DNA from: Bacteroides sp. OF04-15BH
GTDB taxonomy: Bacteria; Bacteroidota; Bacteroidia; Bacteroidales; Bacteroidaceae
DNA length: 64,000 nt
NCBI RefSeq assembly: GCF_003477995.1
Contig: NZ_QUEM01000006.1
Location: forward strand, 1-64,000
Direction of reading: 5' to 3'
Position numbers and translations under genes: made by a program. The notes under the pieces are model-generated. The model searched no databases. It had not been told where the DNA came from and worked only from the letters and a program-made list of their open reading frames with translations. Shown in pieces: positions 35,431 through 44,575 of the stretch (its first letter is position 1; each line of letters opens with the position of its first letter).

Positions 35431-36456
35431 CTAAATTTTTATAACAAAATTATTATTGATAAAAGCCAAAACCCTGCACAATATAAGCAGAGGTGTAATT
35501 TCAAGGGCACAAAAGTACACAATTAAATGCAAAAATCCATGTATTTTCGGGAAAAAGATTATATATGTCTCATATAACAAGATAATCCTTGTCAAAAGCA
35601 CCACAAACCCCAGACAAAACAGCGTATGTATTGTATTCAGGTCAAAATAAACCGTTAATAGCAATATCGGAAAAAGAAACATTCCTTCTGCCGCATAGAC
35701 AAAAGAATAGGTTTCCTGCCATTTCTTATTTTTTGTTTTGTCAAAAAATATCCAATTCACAAAGTGGTAGGATACCTTCTTGAAGAAGTAGTAAATCACG
35801 ACCACCAGCAGATTGGACAGCAGAGTCAGGTAGGGCTGTTCCGGACTGATGAAATAGCTGTTCGTAAGCTTGTTGAAGCTGAAGAGCAGCAGGGAAAGCG
35901 TCAGTAAGGCGAGACTCACGAAAAAGCTCATGGTGCGTTGCTGGTCGCCAGGTTCATCATTAAACAGGCTGTGGTATTCCCGGGGAGGATTGAATAGTTC
36001 TTTGGCTTGTTTCAGCAAAGACTTCTTGCTTTTTGAGAAGGTCACCAGCATGAGCATCAGTACAAGGAGCAGAAGGGCGGTTATGCCGTCGTCTCTCCGT
36101 AACTGATAGGGGAGCGGAGTTTCCTGAATACCCAGACGGGCATCGCTTACCTCCGGGTGCATAAAATGATTACCGTCAAAGAATGTTTGGCGGTAATGAC
36201 TGGTGAGTTCTGATAATGATTTGGATTTTTTTGCCGGAATTCCCGGTATTTCAAGTGTGTCGGGACGAGTGGACCGGATTCGTACTCTTTCCGGAAGATT
36301 GGCCTGAATGGCTGAATCCTGTTGTGCCGGTGTTGCATCTGCCGGCAGTGCATCAATGATTCTGGCGGCATTGAATGGAAGTTTTCCCTTGTGCGATACG
36401 GCGCTGACTGGCTTTGCGCTGACCGGTTGGGTGGATATGGAGTCGGTCTGTGTCAT
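35431..36456 (-). CDS. DUF4271 membrane protein
   Basis: A 341-residue protein. The first ~105 residues are soluble, Pro/Ser/Thr-rich and hydrophilic; the second half has about seven to eight transmembrane helices (ALLLLVLMLMLVTF onward), matching DUF4271. The start is the ATG at 36456, which overlaps the TAA of the LOG-family gene as TAATG; an in-frame start at 36492 would overlap further and is less likely. It precedes hemD by 10 bases. Function unknown; conserved synteny with hemD suggests an envelope or haem-related role, but this is inference. Confidence 0.85.
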   Translation of the reverse strand: MTQTDSISTQPVSAKPVSAVSHKGKLPFNAARIIDALPADATPAQQDSAIQANLPERVRIRSTRPDTLEIPGIPAKKSKSLSELTSHYRQTFFDGNHFMHPEVSDARLGIQETPLPYQLRRDDGITALLLLVLMLMLVTFSKSKKSLLKQAKELFNPPREYHSLFNDEPGDQQRTMSFFVSLALLTLSLLLFSFNKLTNSYFISPEQPYLTLLSNLLVVVIYYFFKKVSYHFVNWIFFDKTKNKKWQETYSFVYAAEGMFLFPILLLTVYFDLNTIHTLFCLGFVVLLTRIILLYETYIIFFPKIHGFLHLIVYFCALEITPLLILCRVLAFINNNFVIKI

Positions 36457-37043
36457 TATATTGCTGCAAATTTGCGTACTTCTTTGTTCCACATGGGGAT
36501 TTCCTCAAGTAAGTCCAGCGCCTCTTCCGGCGTATGGGCCACGTGCCAGATGGCCTGATGTTCCGGCCGCATGAAATGCTCTTCTACGGCCTTTTCCAGC
36601 ATCTGGAGCAACGGATCATAGTATCCGTTGATGTTCAGGATGACAACGGGCTTCAGATATATGCCCAGCTGTTTCCAGGTAATGATTTCAAGCAACTCTT
36701 CCAGAGTGCCGCATCCGCCGGGCAAGGCAATGGCTGCGTCGGAAAGGCGCGCCATTGTCTGCTTGCGGGTGTGCATGTCTTCTGTAATGATCAGTTCGGT
36801 CAGTCCCGTGTGGTGCCATCCCTGTTCAATCATAAACCGGGGAATGACTCCGGTTACCTGTCCGCCTTCTGCCAGACAGGCGTCGGCACAGGCACACATC
36901 AGTCCCAGGCATCCGGCACCGTTTACCAGACGCATTTGCCGTTGGGCCAGCAACTGGCCGAGTTGGCGTGCAGCCTGAAAATAGTCCTCGCTGATTTTTG
37001 TACTGGAGGCACTGTAAACACAAACTGATTTAATATGATTCAT
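36456..37043 (-). CDS. LOG family protein (TIGR00730, cytokinin riboside 5'-monophosphate phosphoribohydrolase)
   Basis: A 195-residue Rossmann-like protein with the LOG signature ALPGGCGTLEELLEIITWKQ (PGGxGTxxE), preceded by RKQTMARLSDAAI. Members cleave ribose 5-phosphate from nucleoside monophosphates; the bacterial role is usually nucleotide salvage or housecleaning. It is joined by one-base TAATG overlaps to metK upstream and the DUF4271 gene downstream, so it is translated from the metK transcript and would share its SAM control. Confidence 0.9.
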   Translation of the reverse strand: MNHIKSVCVYSASSTKISEDYFQAARQLGQLLAQRQMRLVNGAGCLGLMCACADACLAEGGQVTGVIPRFMIEQGWHHTGLTELIITEDMHTRKQTMARLSDAAIALPGGCGTLEELLEIITWKQLGIYLKPVVILNINGYYDPLLQMLEKAVEEHFMRPEHQAIWHVAHTPEEALDLLEEIPMWNKEVRKFAAI

Positions 37044-38329
37044 TACAAGCTAAATTCTTTTTTGATTTGATCAACATAGTCCAGTTTCTCCCAAGTGAAC
37101 AGTTCCACTTCAACGGTTTTCGGTTCCATGTATCTGCTCTGGAAAGTCTTGGTTACTGTCTGAGGCTTGCGGCCCATATGACCATAAGCGGCAGTTTCCT
37201 CATAGATCGGATTGCGCAGTTTCAGTCTTTCTTCGATAGCTTTCGGGCGCAGGTCGAACAATTTTCCAACGACTTTGGCAATCTCGCCGTCGCTCATGTT
37301 TACACGGCTCTTGCCATAGGTGTTGACATAGATATTAATCGGTTCAGCCACACCGATGGCATAACTGATCTGTACGAGCATCTCGTCGGCCACTCCGGCT
37401 GCTACCATGTTCTTGGCGATATGGCGTGCGGCATAAGCGGCTGAGCGGTCTACCTTTGAAGGGTCCTTGCCTGAGAAGGCACCGCCACCGTGTGCTCCCT
37501 TGCCACCGTAAGTGTCTACGATAATCTTGCGTCCGGTCAGACCGGTATCTCCGTGCGGACCACCGATAACAAACTTGCCGGTAGGGTTGACATGATAAGT
37601 AATCTGGTCATTGAACAGCTTCAGGATTTCCGGATTGTGAATACCGGCGATTACCCGAGGCATCAGGATTTCAATGACATCCTTGCGGATCTGTGCCAGC
37701 ATCTGGCGGTCAGCCTCTTCCTCGCTCAGCGTAGCGGACGGCTGGATAAAGTCGTCATGCTGGGTAGAAACGACGATGGTGTCTACTCTTACCGGTTTGC
37801 CCTGATCGTCATATTCAATGGTCACCTGGCTCTTGGCATCCGGACGGAGGTAAGTCATTTCCTTGCCTTCCTTGCGGATTTCTGACAGAACAAGCAGAAT
37901 GTTGTGTGCCAGATCCAATGACAGCGGCATGAAGTTCTCGGTTTCGTTGGTTGCGTATCCGAACATCATTCCCTGATCACCGGCTCCCTGATTCATCGGA
38001 TCTTCTCTTTCCACACCGCGGTTGATATCTGCGCTCTGCTCATGGATGGCCGACAGCACACCGCAGCTTTCAGCTTCGAATTTGTATTCCGCCTTGGTGT
38101 ATCCGATGCGCTGGATGGTTTTTCTGGCCACCTCCTGCAAGTCTACATAAGCCTGTGATTTCACTTCGCCGGCAATGATAACCTGTCCTGTTGTGACCAT
38201 TGTTTCGCAAGCCACTTTTGAGGATGGATCAAAAGCCAACAATTCATCCAAGACAGCGTCCGAAATCTGATCGGCTACTTTGTCAGGATGTCCCTCTGAT
38301 ACTGATTCTGAAGTAAATAAATAACCCAT
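37043..38329 (-). CDS. metK: S-adenosylmethionine synthetase
   Basis: A 428-residue enzyme that makes SAM from methionine and ATP. Signatures are GHPDK (residues 13-17), GAGDQG (115-120) and [19 protein letters not shown]. The length exceeds the E. coli enzyme (384) by a Bacteroidetes-type insertion and tail. A SAM-II-like aptamer lies in its 5' leader, so repression when SAM is plentiful is expected. The LOG-family gene starts on its stop codon (TAATG). Confidence 0.97.
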   Translation of the reverse strand: MGYLFTSESVSEGHPDKVADQISDAVLDELLAFDPSSKVACETMVTTGQVIIAGEVKSQAYVDLQEVARKTIQRIGYTKAEYKFEAESCGVLSAIHEQSADINRGVEREDPMNQGAGDQGMMFGYATNETENFMPLSLDLAHNILLVLSEIRKEGKEMTYLRPDAKSQVTIEYDDQGKPVRVDTIVVSTQHDDFIQPSATLSEEEADRQMLAQIRKDVIEILMPRVIAGIHNPEILKLFNDQITYHVNPTGKFVIGGPHGDTGLTGRKIIVDTYGGKGAHGGGAFSGKDPSKVDRSAAYAARHIAKNMVAAGVADEMLVQISYAIGVAEPINIYVNTYGKSRVNMSDGEIAKVVGKLFDLRPKAIEERLKLRNPIYEETAAYGHMGRKPQTVTKTFQSRYMEPKTVEVELFTWEKLDYVDQIKKEFSL

Positions 38330-38400
38330 TTTTATAATATTTATAAGATAAAAAACAAGAATGGGGTTTCATTGGGTAGGAATGCGTTCAGCACTAAGAT

Positions 38401-38453
38401 GTCTGTATTTAGCATTTTTTACCGTGGTTGCAAGCCGCCCAAATCTATCCACA
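38401..38453 (-). promoter_or_regulatory. SAM-II riboswitch in the metK leader
   Basis: Read on the - strand, stem P1 is formed by GTGG (near 38452) and CCAC (38427-38424). Its loop begins with GATTT and ends with CTTGCAA, and after P1 comes TAAAAAATGCTAAA. Order and spacing match the SAM-II (SAM_alpha) pseudoknot consensus GAUUU...UUGCAA...UAAA...GCUAAA. SAM-II elements are known from Alphaproteobacteria and Bacteroidetes ahead of methionine/SAM genes. It is about 70 bases upstream of the metK ATG and just after its -7 promoter element. I have not run a covariance search. Confidence 0.82.
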
Positions 38454-38466
38454 TTTATAATTATTG

Positions 38467-38474
38467 CAAAGATA
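38467..38474 (-). promoter_or_regulatory. -7 element of metK
   Basis: On the - strand TATCTTTG, an exact TAnnTTTG match. It places the transcript start just before the riboswitch, which is the expected geometry. Confidence 0.65.
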
Positions 38475-38542
38475 GTGACTTTTCAATCAATACTCATATT
38501 TCGGGTATTAATAAACATAAAATCACTGTTTATTTAACATTC

Positions 38543-39049
38543 TCAACGTCCTTCCCGTTCGTTTAATTGTTGCCAAAGTTCTCTGACAGTGCATGTTAGC
38601 AGAGGATGATGCAGGTCGGGTGCTATTTCTACGAGCGGCTTCAGGACAAAGTCTCTTTCGTGCAGCAGTTTGTGCGGAAGTGTCAGCTGTTGCCGACTGC
38701 CATCCGGTAATTCAATCACTTGGTCGATGCAACAGTTGCCATAGAAAAGCAAATCGATGTCAATGGGCCGATCCTGATAGGCACCACCGTGGCTTTTTGT
38801 TTTCCTGCCCAGCTGTTTTTCGATTTCTTGCGTTATCGCCAGAATCTCGGCCGGTGTTTTAGCTGTTTTCAGATGGACAGCAGCATTTAAGAACGGGTGG
38901 TCTGAAACAAATCCCCAGGGGGCTGTTTCATAAAACTCGGATAGGGCGCACACGCGCCCTATCCGAGTTTCCAATCCCTGAACTGCCTTCTGAAGCAATT
39001 CTTTTCGGTTTCCCTGATTGCTTCCCAGGCTTAAATATAAGTCAGTCAT
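38543..39049 (-). CDS. folK: 2-amino-4-hydroxy-6-hydroxymethyldihydropteridine pyrophosphokinase
   Basis: A 168-residue HPPK enzyme that pyrophosphorylates the pterin in folate synthesis. It opens with YLSLGSNQGNRKELL; the catalytic segment YQDRPIDIDLLFYG holds the two metal-binding aspartates, followed by LPHKLLHERDFVLKPLVEIAP. Its start overlaps the queA stop as TAATG. It ends the miaB-to-folK operon. Confidence 0.95.
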   Translation of the reverse strand: MTDLYLSLGSNQGNRKELLQKAVQGLETRIGRVCALSEFYETAPWGFVSDHPFLNAAVHLKTAKTPAEILAITQEIEKQLGRKTKSHGGAYQDRPIDIDLLFYGNCCIDQVIELPDGSRQQLTLPHKLLHERDFVLKPLVEIAPDLHHPLLTCTVRELWQQLNEREGR

Positions 39050-40107
39050 TAATCATTCAAAATTAACATGGCATCGCCATAAGTTCCGAAACGATAGCCT
39101 TCCTTGAGTGCCTGGTTATAAGCCTCCATAACCAGTTCGTAGCCACCATAAGCAGCTGTCAGCATCAGCAGGGTGCTGTAAGGCAGATAGAAGTTAGCTA
39201 CCATAGAGTCGGCAACACTGAATTCGTAAGGAGGGAAAATGAACTTGTTGGTCCATCCCTGGAACTCCTTCAGATGGCAGTCGGTACCTACGGCAGATTC
39301 GATGGTACGCTGCACGGTAGTACCTACGGCACATACCTTGTGGCCGGTATCTTTTGCCTGGTTGACGATGCGGCAAGCCTCGGCACTGACGAACATCTCT
39401 TCGCTGTCCATCTTATGTTTGGTAAGGTCCTCCACATCAATTTCACGGAAGTTGCCCAAACCGCAATGCATCGTAACGAAAGCAAAGTCAATGCCCTTGA
39501 TTTCCATTCTCTTCATCAGCTCGCGTGAGAAGTGCAGACCTGAAGTAGGAGCTGTTACGGCACCTTCGTTCTTGGCAAAGATACACTGGAAGCGTTCCAT
39601 ATCCTCTTTCTCCGTTTCGCGCTTGATGAAACGTGGCAGCGGAGCCTCTCCCAAAGCATAGAGAGCAGCTTTGAACTCATCGTGCGGTCCGTCATAAAGG
39701 AAGCGCAGGGTTCTTCCTCTTGAGGTGGTATTGTCGATAACCTCGGCAACCATAGAGTCGTCATCTCCGAAATAGAGTTTGTTTCCGATTCGGATTTTGC
39801 GGGCCGGATCTACCAATACATCCCACAGACGTAGTTCCTGATTCAGTTCGCGTAACAAAAATACCTCAATGCGTGCGCCGGTTTTTTCCTTGTTTCCATA
39901 GAGACGTGCCGGGAATACCTTGGTATCATTAAAGATGAACACATCTTTGTCGTCGAAGTAATCCAGAATATCCTTGAAGTATTCACGGTGTTCTATGGTT
40001 CCGCTCTTTTTGTGAAGCACCATAAGTCTGGACTCATCGCGGTGAAACGTAGGGTATAAGGCGATACGATCTTCGGGAAGTTTAAATTTAAAATCAGATA
40101 ATTTCAT
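39049..40107 (-). CDS. queA: S-adenosylmethionine:tRNA ribosyltransferase-isomerase
   Basis: A 352-residue enzyme that transfers and isomerises the ribosyl part of SAM to 7-aminomethyl-deazaguanine in tRNA, making epoxyqueuosine. Signatures are [26 protein letters not shown] and THMHCGLG-type [13 protein letters not shown], with FIFPPYEF near the C-terminus. The last step enzyme, QueG, is also in this window (48138) but in another operon. It lies 36 bases after truB. Confidence 0.95.
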   Translation of the reverse strand: MKLSDFKFKLPEDRIALYPTFHRDESRLMVLHKKSGTIEHREYFKDILDYFDDKDVFIFNDTKVFPARLYGNKEKTGARIEVFLLRELNQELRLWDVLVDPARKIRIGNKLYFGDDDSMVAEVIDNTTSRGRTLRFLYDGPHDEFKAALYALGEAPLPRFIKRETEKEDMERFQCIFAKNEGAVTAPTSGLHFSRELMKRMEIKGIDFAFVTMHCGLGNFREIDVEDLTKHKMDSEEMFVSAEACRIVNQAKDTGHKVCAVGTTVQRTIESAVGTDCHLKEFQGWTNKFIFPPYEFSVADSMVANFYLPYSTLLMLTAAYGGYELVMEAYNQALKEGYRFGTYGDAMLILND

Positions 40108-40143
40108 TTCAAATACTCTCCTTAAATATTTTTAGATACACGA

Positions 40144-40866
40144 TTATTTCTCTTCTGGTGTAGCGATTGTCTGCTGGCTGAGCCATTCTGAAAACTCATC
40201 CAGTTTCAGGCAATCCTCCACTTTATAGTCACCGATGCGCGTGCGGCGCAGTGCGGTGAGATGTCCTCCGCTGTTCAGGGCCTCGCCGATGTCACGGGCC
40301 AGTGCGCGGATGTAAGTACCTTTACTGCATACCACGCGGATTTCGATGTCCGGCAGATTGCAGTTCAACAGTTCAATTTCGTCAATGACCAGAGTTTTGG
40401 CTTTCAGTTCCACGGTTTCTCCCTTACGGGCCAGGTCATAGGCCCGGTCTCCGTTCACCTTGCAGGCAGAGAAGGCTGGGGGTACCTGTTCAATGGTTCC
40501 GACGAATTTTTTCAGCGTTTCCTCCACTAGTTCACGGGTGATATGCTCTGTGGGGTATGTGGCATCAATTTCTTTTTCCAAATCATACGAAGGGGTGGTT
40601 GCTCCCAAACGGATGGTAGCGATGTACTCTTTGGTATGAGCCTGCAGTTCCATGATTTTTTTTGTAGCCTTTCCGGTGCAGATAATCAGCACTCCGGTGG
40701 CCAAAGGGTCCAAAGTTCCTGCGTGGCCTACTTTGAGTTTCTTGACCTTCAGTTTCTTGCAAAGCTCATATCTTGCTTTGGCAACCAGACCGAAAGAAGT
40801 CCATTCGTAAGGCTTGTCAAAGCAGAGGATTTCCCCCTCTTTGAAGTCATATACTTTAGAATGCAT
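40144..40866 (-). CDS. truB: tRNA pseudouridine-55 synthase
   Basis: A 240-residue pseudouridine synthase. The catalytic Asp is in [15 protein letters not shown] (about residues 47-61); [34 protein letters not shown] and [15 protein letters not shown] are also family-typical. It modifies U55 in the T loop of tRNAs. It overlaps uppP by 11 bases and is followed by queA, another tRNA-modifying gene. Confidence 0.96.
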   Translation of the reverse strand: MHSKVYDFKEGEILCFDKPYEWTSFGLVAKARYELCKKLKVKKLKVGHAGTLDPLATGVLIICTGKATKKIMELQAHTKEYIATIRLGATTPSYDLEKEIDATYPTEHITRELVEETLKKFVGTIEQVPPAFSACKVNGDRAYDLARKGETVELKAKTLVIDEIELLNCNLPDIEIRVVCSKGTYIRALARDIGEALNSGGHLTALRRTRIGDYKVEDCLKLDEFSEWLSQQTIATPEEK

Positions 40867-41671
40867 GTGAGATAATGAGGGTAAGGCCTACTAAGGCACA
40901 GTAAATGGCAAAATAAATCAGTTTTCCTTTTTTGACGATATTGATCATCCATTTGCAGGCCATGCATCCGGAGATGAAAGCTGCCAAAAATCCGATGCAA
41001 AGGGCGCTGATAGACAGATCGCCGATAGCTGCCTCGGCTCCTTCCTTGGCTGCTTTTATCAGATCGAGCAGTGCTTCACCCAAGATAGGCGGAATAACCA
41101 TCAGGAAAGAGAACTGGGCCAGTGTCTCTTTTTTGTTTCCCAGAATCAGACCGGTGGCAATGGTAGAACCGGAGCGTGACACACCCGGCAGTACGGCAAA
41201 GGCCTGAGCAAGTCCGATGATGAAGGCATCCTTCATGGAGATGGTCTCCTTCTGGCGAGGTTTGGCAAAGTAAGAGAAAGTAAGGAGCGAAGCAGTGATC
41301 AGCAGGCAGAAACCTACTACCAGCAAGCCGCTTCCGAAAATTTCTTCTACATAATCCTTGAAGAACACACCCACAATACCCACTGGAATCATGGAAATGA
41401 TGATGTTCAGCACATATTTCTGTTCCTTATTGATTCCTGTAGATCCAATGGGGTGAAACAATCCTTTGAAGATCCATACAATTTCTTTAAAAAGAATTAC
41501 AAGTGTGCTTAGTACTGTAGCTACGTGAACAGCTACTGTAAATGTCAGATTTGATTCACCATCAACTCCTAAAAGATTTGAGGCGATGGCTAAATGACCA
41601 CTACTACTTACTGGCAAATATTCTGTCAGTCCTTGCAACAATCCCATTAATAAAGCATCTGTGTTAGTCAT
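40856..41671 (-). CDS. uppP: undecaprenyl-diphosphate phosphatase
   Basis: A 271-residue inner-membrane BacA/UppP enzyme that recycles the lipid carrier for peptidoglycan and O-antigen synthesis and can raise bacitracin resistance. Signatures are [17 protein letters not shown] at residues 9-25 (catalytic Glu and Ser cluster) and [15 protein letters not shown] with the essential Arg, plus about eight helices. It is 3 bases after the DUF3098 gene and overlaps truB by 11. Confidence 0.96.
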   Translation of the reverse strand: MTNTDALLMGLLQGLTEYLPVSSSGHLAIASNLLGVDGESNLTFTVAVHVATVLSTLVILFKEIVWIFKGLFHPIGSTGINKEQKYVLNIIISMIPVGIVGVFFKDYVEEIFGSGLLVVGFCLLITASLLTFSYFAKPRQKETISMKDAFIIGLAQAFAVLPGVSRSGSTIATGLILGNKKETLAQFSFLMVIPPILGEALLDLIKAAKEGAEAAIGDLSISALCIGFLAAFISGCMACKWMINIVKKGKLIYFAIYCALVGLTLIISHAF

Positions 41672-41674
41672 TTT

Positions 41675-41905
41675 TTAGTCGTTGTTTTTAGGTTTATACA
41701 AAATTCCGTAAACGATGAACAGGAATCCGAAAAGACAAGTCAGGGGAGCCACCTTAATGCGCTGAGCGCTGAAAATATCCGGATTGAAGGTTGTCTCAGT
41801 ACTTCCCGGGCCGGACATGAGGATAAAGCCGGCAATCACGATAATCATTCCTATCGCCAGCAAGATGAAGTTCATCTTACCGAATGCAAAGTTTCTTTTG
41901 TCCAT
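41675..41905 (-). CDS. DUF3098 small membrane protein
   Basis: A 76-residue protein with two transmembrane helices (about 13-31 and 52-69) joined by a polar loop (GPGSTETTFNPDIFSAQRIKV). This matches the DUF3098 family that sits between ftsX and uppP across Bacteroidetes. Spacing is 14 bases from ftsX and 3 from uppP, so it is translated with them. Function unknown; position suggests an envelope/division link. Confidence 0.9.
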   Translation of the reverse strand: MDKRNFAFGKMNFILLAIGMIIVIAGFILMSGPGSTETTFNPDIFSAQRIKVAPLTCLFGFLFIVYGILYKPKNND

Positions 41906-41919
41906 AATATTGTTTTTTG

Positions 41920-42795
41920 TTACATTTCATGAAGTTCTCCTGCTTTCATTTTCAGGAATTTATTGACAGAAAAGTATGAGCAGGTCAAAGTCAGCAGGAT
42001 TCCTGCTAGCAGTACCGCACCGCCCATGATGGCAACCATGTGCAGGGTGATGATATTTTCCAGCACCGGATCGTAATGCACAAACAGGTGAATTCCGGCA
42101 ATCAGCACTCCATTGGCCAGGATGGCCGAGACCAGTCCGATCCAGAAACTTCGGGCCAGAAATGGCCGGCGGATGAAACTCCAACGCGCTCCGACCAGTT
42201 TCATGGTGTGAATCAGGAACCGGTTGGCATAAAGGCTCATCTTTACGGTGCTGTTTATCAGTCCAAATGAGACAAATGTGAGCAGGGCCGCCAGAATCAG
42301 CAATACCAGGCTTACCTTTTGCAGGTTCTGGTTCAGGCTGTCAATCAAATCTTTCTGATAAACCACGTTGAGTACGATGGGCTGTGATTTGATGTCGCGT
42401 GTAATCCACGACAGACTGTCGGAATTGGCATAGTCGGCTTTCAGATGCACCTCCAGCGAGGGAGAGAACGGGTTGGAGCCCAGAAATTCTTCGGGATCGG
42501 TACCCATTTCTTCAATATGTTCTTTCAGAGCCTGCTCTTTGCTGATGTAATCCAGCTGTTTGATGTAGGTCTTCTGTTGCATCTCCCGGGTATAAGTCTG
42601 AATGGCGTCCTGTCCTGCTTCGTCAGACAGCAGAACCGAAACCACCAGATCCTCCTTCACGGAGTCTGACAGACGGTGGGCAACCTGCACAAAGAACACA
42701 ACCAGTCCGAACAGAACCAGTACCAGAGCCGTGCTGATGCACGAGGTAAAGATCTGCATGCCCGATAGGCTTCTTTTTCTTTTGCCTTTTTTCAT
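41920..42795 (-). CDS. ftsX: cell division protein FtsX
   Basis: A 291-residue FtsX-family permease: a basic N-terminus (MKKGKRKR), helix 1 (about 22-46), a ~120-residue periplasmic domain, then three helices near the C-terminus with a VGARWSFIRRPF motif. With FtsE it controls peptidoglycan hydrolases at the septum; ftsE is not in this window. The start is the ATG at 42795 before the basic stretch; a 9-residue extension to 42822 would overlap the intergenic spacer and is less likely. 13 bases follow miaB. Confidence 0.92.
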   Translation of the reverse strand: MKKGKRKRSLSGMQIFTSCISTALVLVLFGLVVFFVQVAHRLSDSVKEDLVVSVLLSDEAGQDAIQTYTREMQQKTYIKQLDYISKEQALKEHIEEMGTDPEEFLGSNPFSPSLEVHLKADYANSDSLSWITRDIKSQPIVLNVVYQKDLIDSLNQNLQKVSLVLLILAALLTFVSFGLINSTVKMSLYANRFLIHTMKLVGARWSFIRRPFLARSFWIGLVSAILANGVLIAGIHLFVHYDPVLENIITLHMVAIMGGAVLLAGILLTLTCSYFSVNKFLKMKAGELHEM

Positions 42796-42808
42796 GGTTA
42801 CTGACTGT

Positions 42809-44134
42809 TTAGTTGAGAACAATTCCCTTCAGGGTAGCCGAAGAACTTTCGGTGATCTGCACCTGAATGAAATCGCCGATGCGATGGTTTCCGCGGTCGA
42901 ACACAACCACTTTATTCTGTTCCGTACGGCCGAACAACTGGTCTTTAGAGCGTTTGCTGACGCCTTCCACCAGCACTTCATAAGTCTTTCCGATGCATTT
43001 CCGGTTGCTTTCGGCAGAAAGTTCGTTCTGCAGGGCAATCAGTTCGTTCAGGCGGCGCACTTTGGTATCCTCGTCAATATCGTCCTTGAAATGCTTGGAA
43101 GCGTAGGTGCCCGGTCTTTCCGAATATTTGAACATAAAGGCGCTGTCATAGGCGCATTCGCGCATCAGCGAGAGCGATTCCTGATGGTCTTCTTCCGTTT
43201 CGGTGCAGTATCCGGCAAAAATGTCGGTGCTGAGACCGCAGTCGGGGATGATGCGACGGATTGCTGCCACGCGCTCCAGATACCATTCACGGGTATATTT
43301 GCGGTTCATCAGTTTCAGGATGCGGTTGCTTCCGCTCTGTACCGGCAGATGAATGTTGCGGCATACATTCGGTTCCTCGGCAATGACATGCAAGGTCTCA
43401 TCACTCATGTCTTTGGGGTGAGAGGTGGTGAAGCGCACACGCATTCCCTGAGCCTCATGGGCTACCATGCGGAGCAGGGTCGGGAAGTTCACTTCCTTTT
43501 CGCTGTTTTCATCCTTCCACAGATAAGAGTTCACGTTCTGACCGAGCAGAGTCACTTCCTTGAAGCCTCTGTCCCTCAGGTCGCGCACCTCGTTGAGGAT
43601 GCTCTCCACATCGCGGCTTCTTTCGCGTCCTCGGGTATAAGGCACGATGCAGTAGTGGCAGAAGTTGTTGCAGCCACGCATGATGCTCACGAATCCTCCA
43701 ATCTGTTTGCCGCAGATGCGCTGTGGAATCACGTCGCGGTAGGTTTCTGTTGTAGACAGTTCCACATTGATGGCCTTGTGGCCCATTTCCACCTGAGCGA
43801 TGAGGTCGGGCAGCGACATATAGGCATCCGGTCCCACCACGATATCTACATGATGTTCTTCGATAAGTTTCTCTTTGACACGCTCGGCCATACAGCCCAA
43901 GACACCGATAATCAGTTTTCTTCCTTTCTTCTTCTGTGAATGGAAGAACTCCAGGCGGTTGATGATTTTCTGTTCGGCGTTGTCTCTCACGGAGCAGGTA
44001 TTCAGGAATACGGCATCAGCCTCGTCGAGCGACTCGCATATATCATAGCCTGCCATTTTCATGACTGAGGCCACCACTTCACTGTCGGCCACATTCATCT
44101 GGCAACCATAAGTTTCAATAAAGAGTTTTTTCAT
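42809..44134 (-). CDS. miaB: tRNA-2-methylthio-N6-dimethylallyladenosine synthase
   Basis: A 441-residue radical-SAM methylthiotransferase. N-terminal UPF0004 domain with cysteines in ETYGCQMN, LNTCSVRD and GVLGCMAE (auxiliary 4Fe-4S cluster), the radical-SAM motif CNNFCHYC (near residue 157), and a C-terminal TRAM domain. It adds the methylthio group to i6A37. First gene of a seven-gene - strand operon (miaB, ftsX, DUF3098, uppP, truB, queA, folK) with a -7 element just upstream. Confidence 0.96.
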   Translation of the reverse strand: MKKLFIETYGCQMNVADSEVVASVMKMAGYDICESLDEADAVFLNTCSVRDNAEQKIINRLEFFHSQKKKGRKLIIGVLGCMAERVKEKLIEEHHVDIVVGPDAYMSLPDLIAQVEMGHKAINVELSTTETYRDVIPQRICGKQIGGFVSIMRGCNNFCHYCIVPYTRGRERSRDVESILNEVRDLRDRGFKEVTLLGQNVNSYLWKDENSEKEVNFPTLLRMVAHEAQGMRVRFTTSHPKDMSDETLHVIAEEPNVCRNIHLPVQSGSNRILKLMNRKYTREWYLERVAAIRRIIPDCGLSTDIFAGYCTETEEDHQESLSLMRECAYDSAFMFKYSERPGTYASKHFKDDIDEDTKVRRLNELIALQNELSAESNRKCIGKTYEVLVEGVSKRSKDQLFGRTEQNKVVVFDRGNHRIGDFIQVQITESSSATLKGIVLN

Positions 44135-44164
44135 TGATCAGTTGTATAAATCGAATTTTGACTG

Positions 44165-44172
44165 CAAAGATA
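44165..44172 (-). promoter_or_regulatory. -7 element of the miaB operon
   Basis: On the - strand TATCTTTG, an exact TAnnTTTG, 30 bases before the miaB ATG. Confidence 0.6.
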
Positions 44173-44361
44173 GCCAATTTAAAAGAGACATGCCTATAGA
44201 TGCCCGCTCTAAAGATTCAAATAATCTTTAGATTGGCGTTAAATAAATATAAATACTTATTTTTCTGCCTTTTATATATTGTGCTTTTGGAAAATTATTC
44301 GGAATTTTGTGCACCGAATAAAAAACATTAGATTTTTTCATAGTTAAGGTTTAGTTTAAGG

Positions 44362-44392
44362 AAAAAGGGAGCTGTGAAGCCCCCTTTTTTTA
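44362..44392. terminator. orphan terminator-like hairpin
   Basis: aaaaaggg (44362-44369) pairs with cccttttt (44382-44389) around a 12-base loop, with further T on + and a T-rich flank on -. It sits between divergent genes with nothing obvious to terminate. Confidence 0.65.
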
Positions 44393-44536
44393 TTTCCATC
44401 CGTTGAAGCCTTCTCCGGCTGTTTTTTCATTTTTACTTTATGCAGGTTTGTTGTAAATATTAATTACAAATTGTCTTTTTCTTTATCATAAATCTATCTT
44501 TTTTTTCGGGAATGTCTTTTTTGCAGGATTTTTTGT

Positions 44537-44544
44537 TATTTTTG
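44537..44544 (+). promoter_or_regulatory. -7 element of the GH84 gene
   Basis: TATTTTTG, an exact TAnnTTTG, 31 bases before the ATG; it is downstream of the orphan hairpin. No -33 match at the usual spacing. Confidence 0.55.
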
Positions 44545-44575
44545 CATGGATATCTTAAAACCAATTTATTAAACC

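Larger units (their letters stand above)
44135..44575. other. 441-base region between miaB and the GH84 gene
   Basis: No gene is called here. It contains promoters for the two flanking divergent genes and, unexpectedly, a terminator-like hairpin in the middle (44362-44389). No start codon with a credible frame lies before that hairpin. A small RNA or an attenuated leader is possible. Confidence 0.6.

Noticed and set aside
36628..37028. Overlapping + frames opposite the LOG-family gene
   Set aside because: They are antisense to a gene with an intact PGGCGTLEE motif and show no independent support.
42602..43939. 445-codon open frame on + across ftsX and miaB
   Set aside because: Antisense shadow of two conserved genes; repetitive His/Phe composition is typical of the reverse frame.
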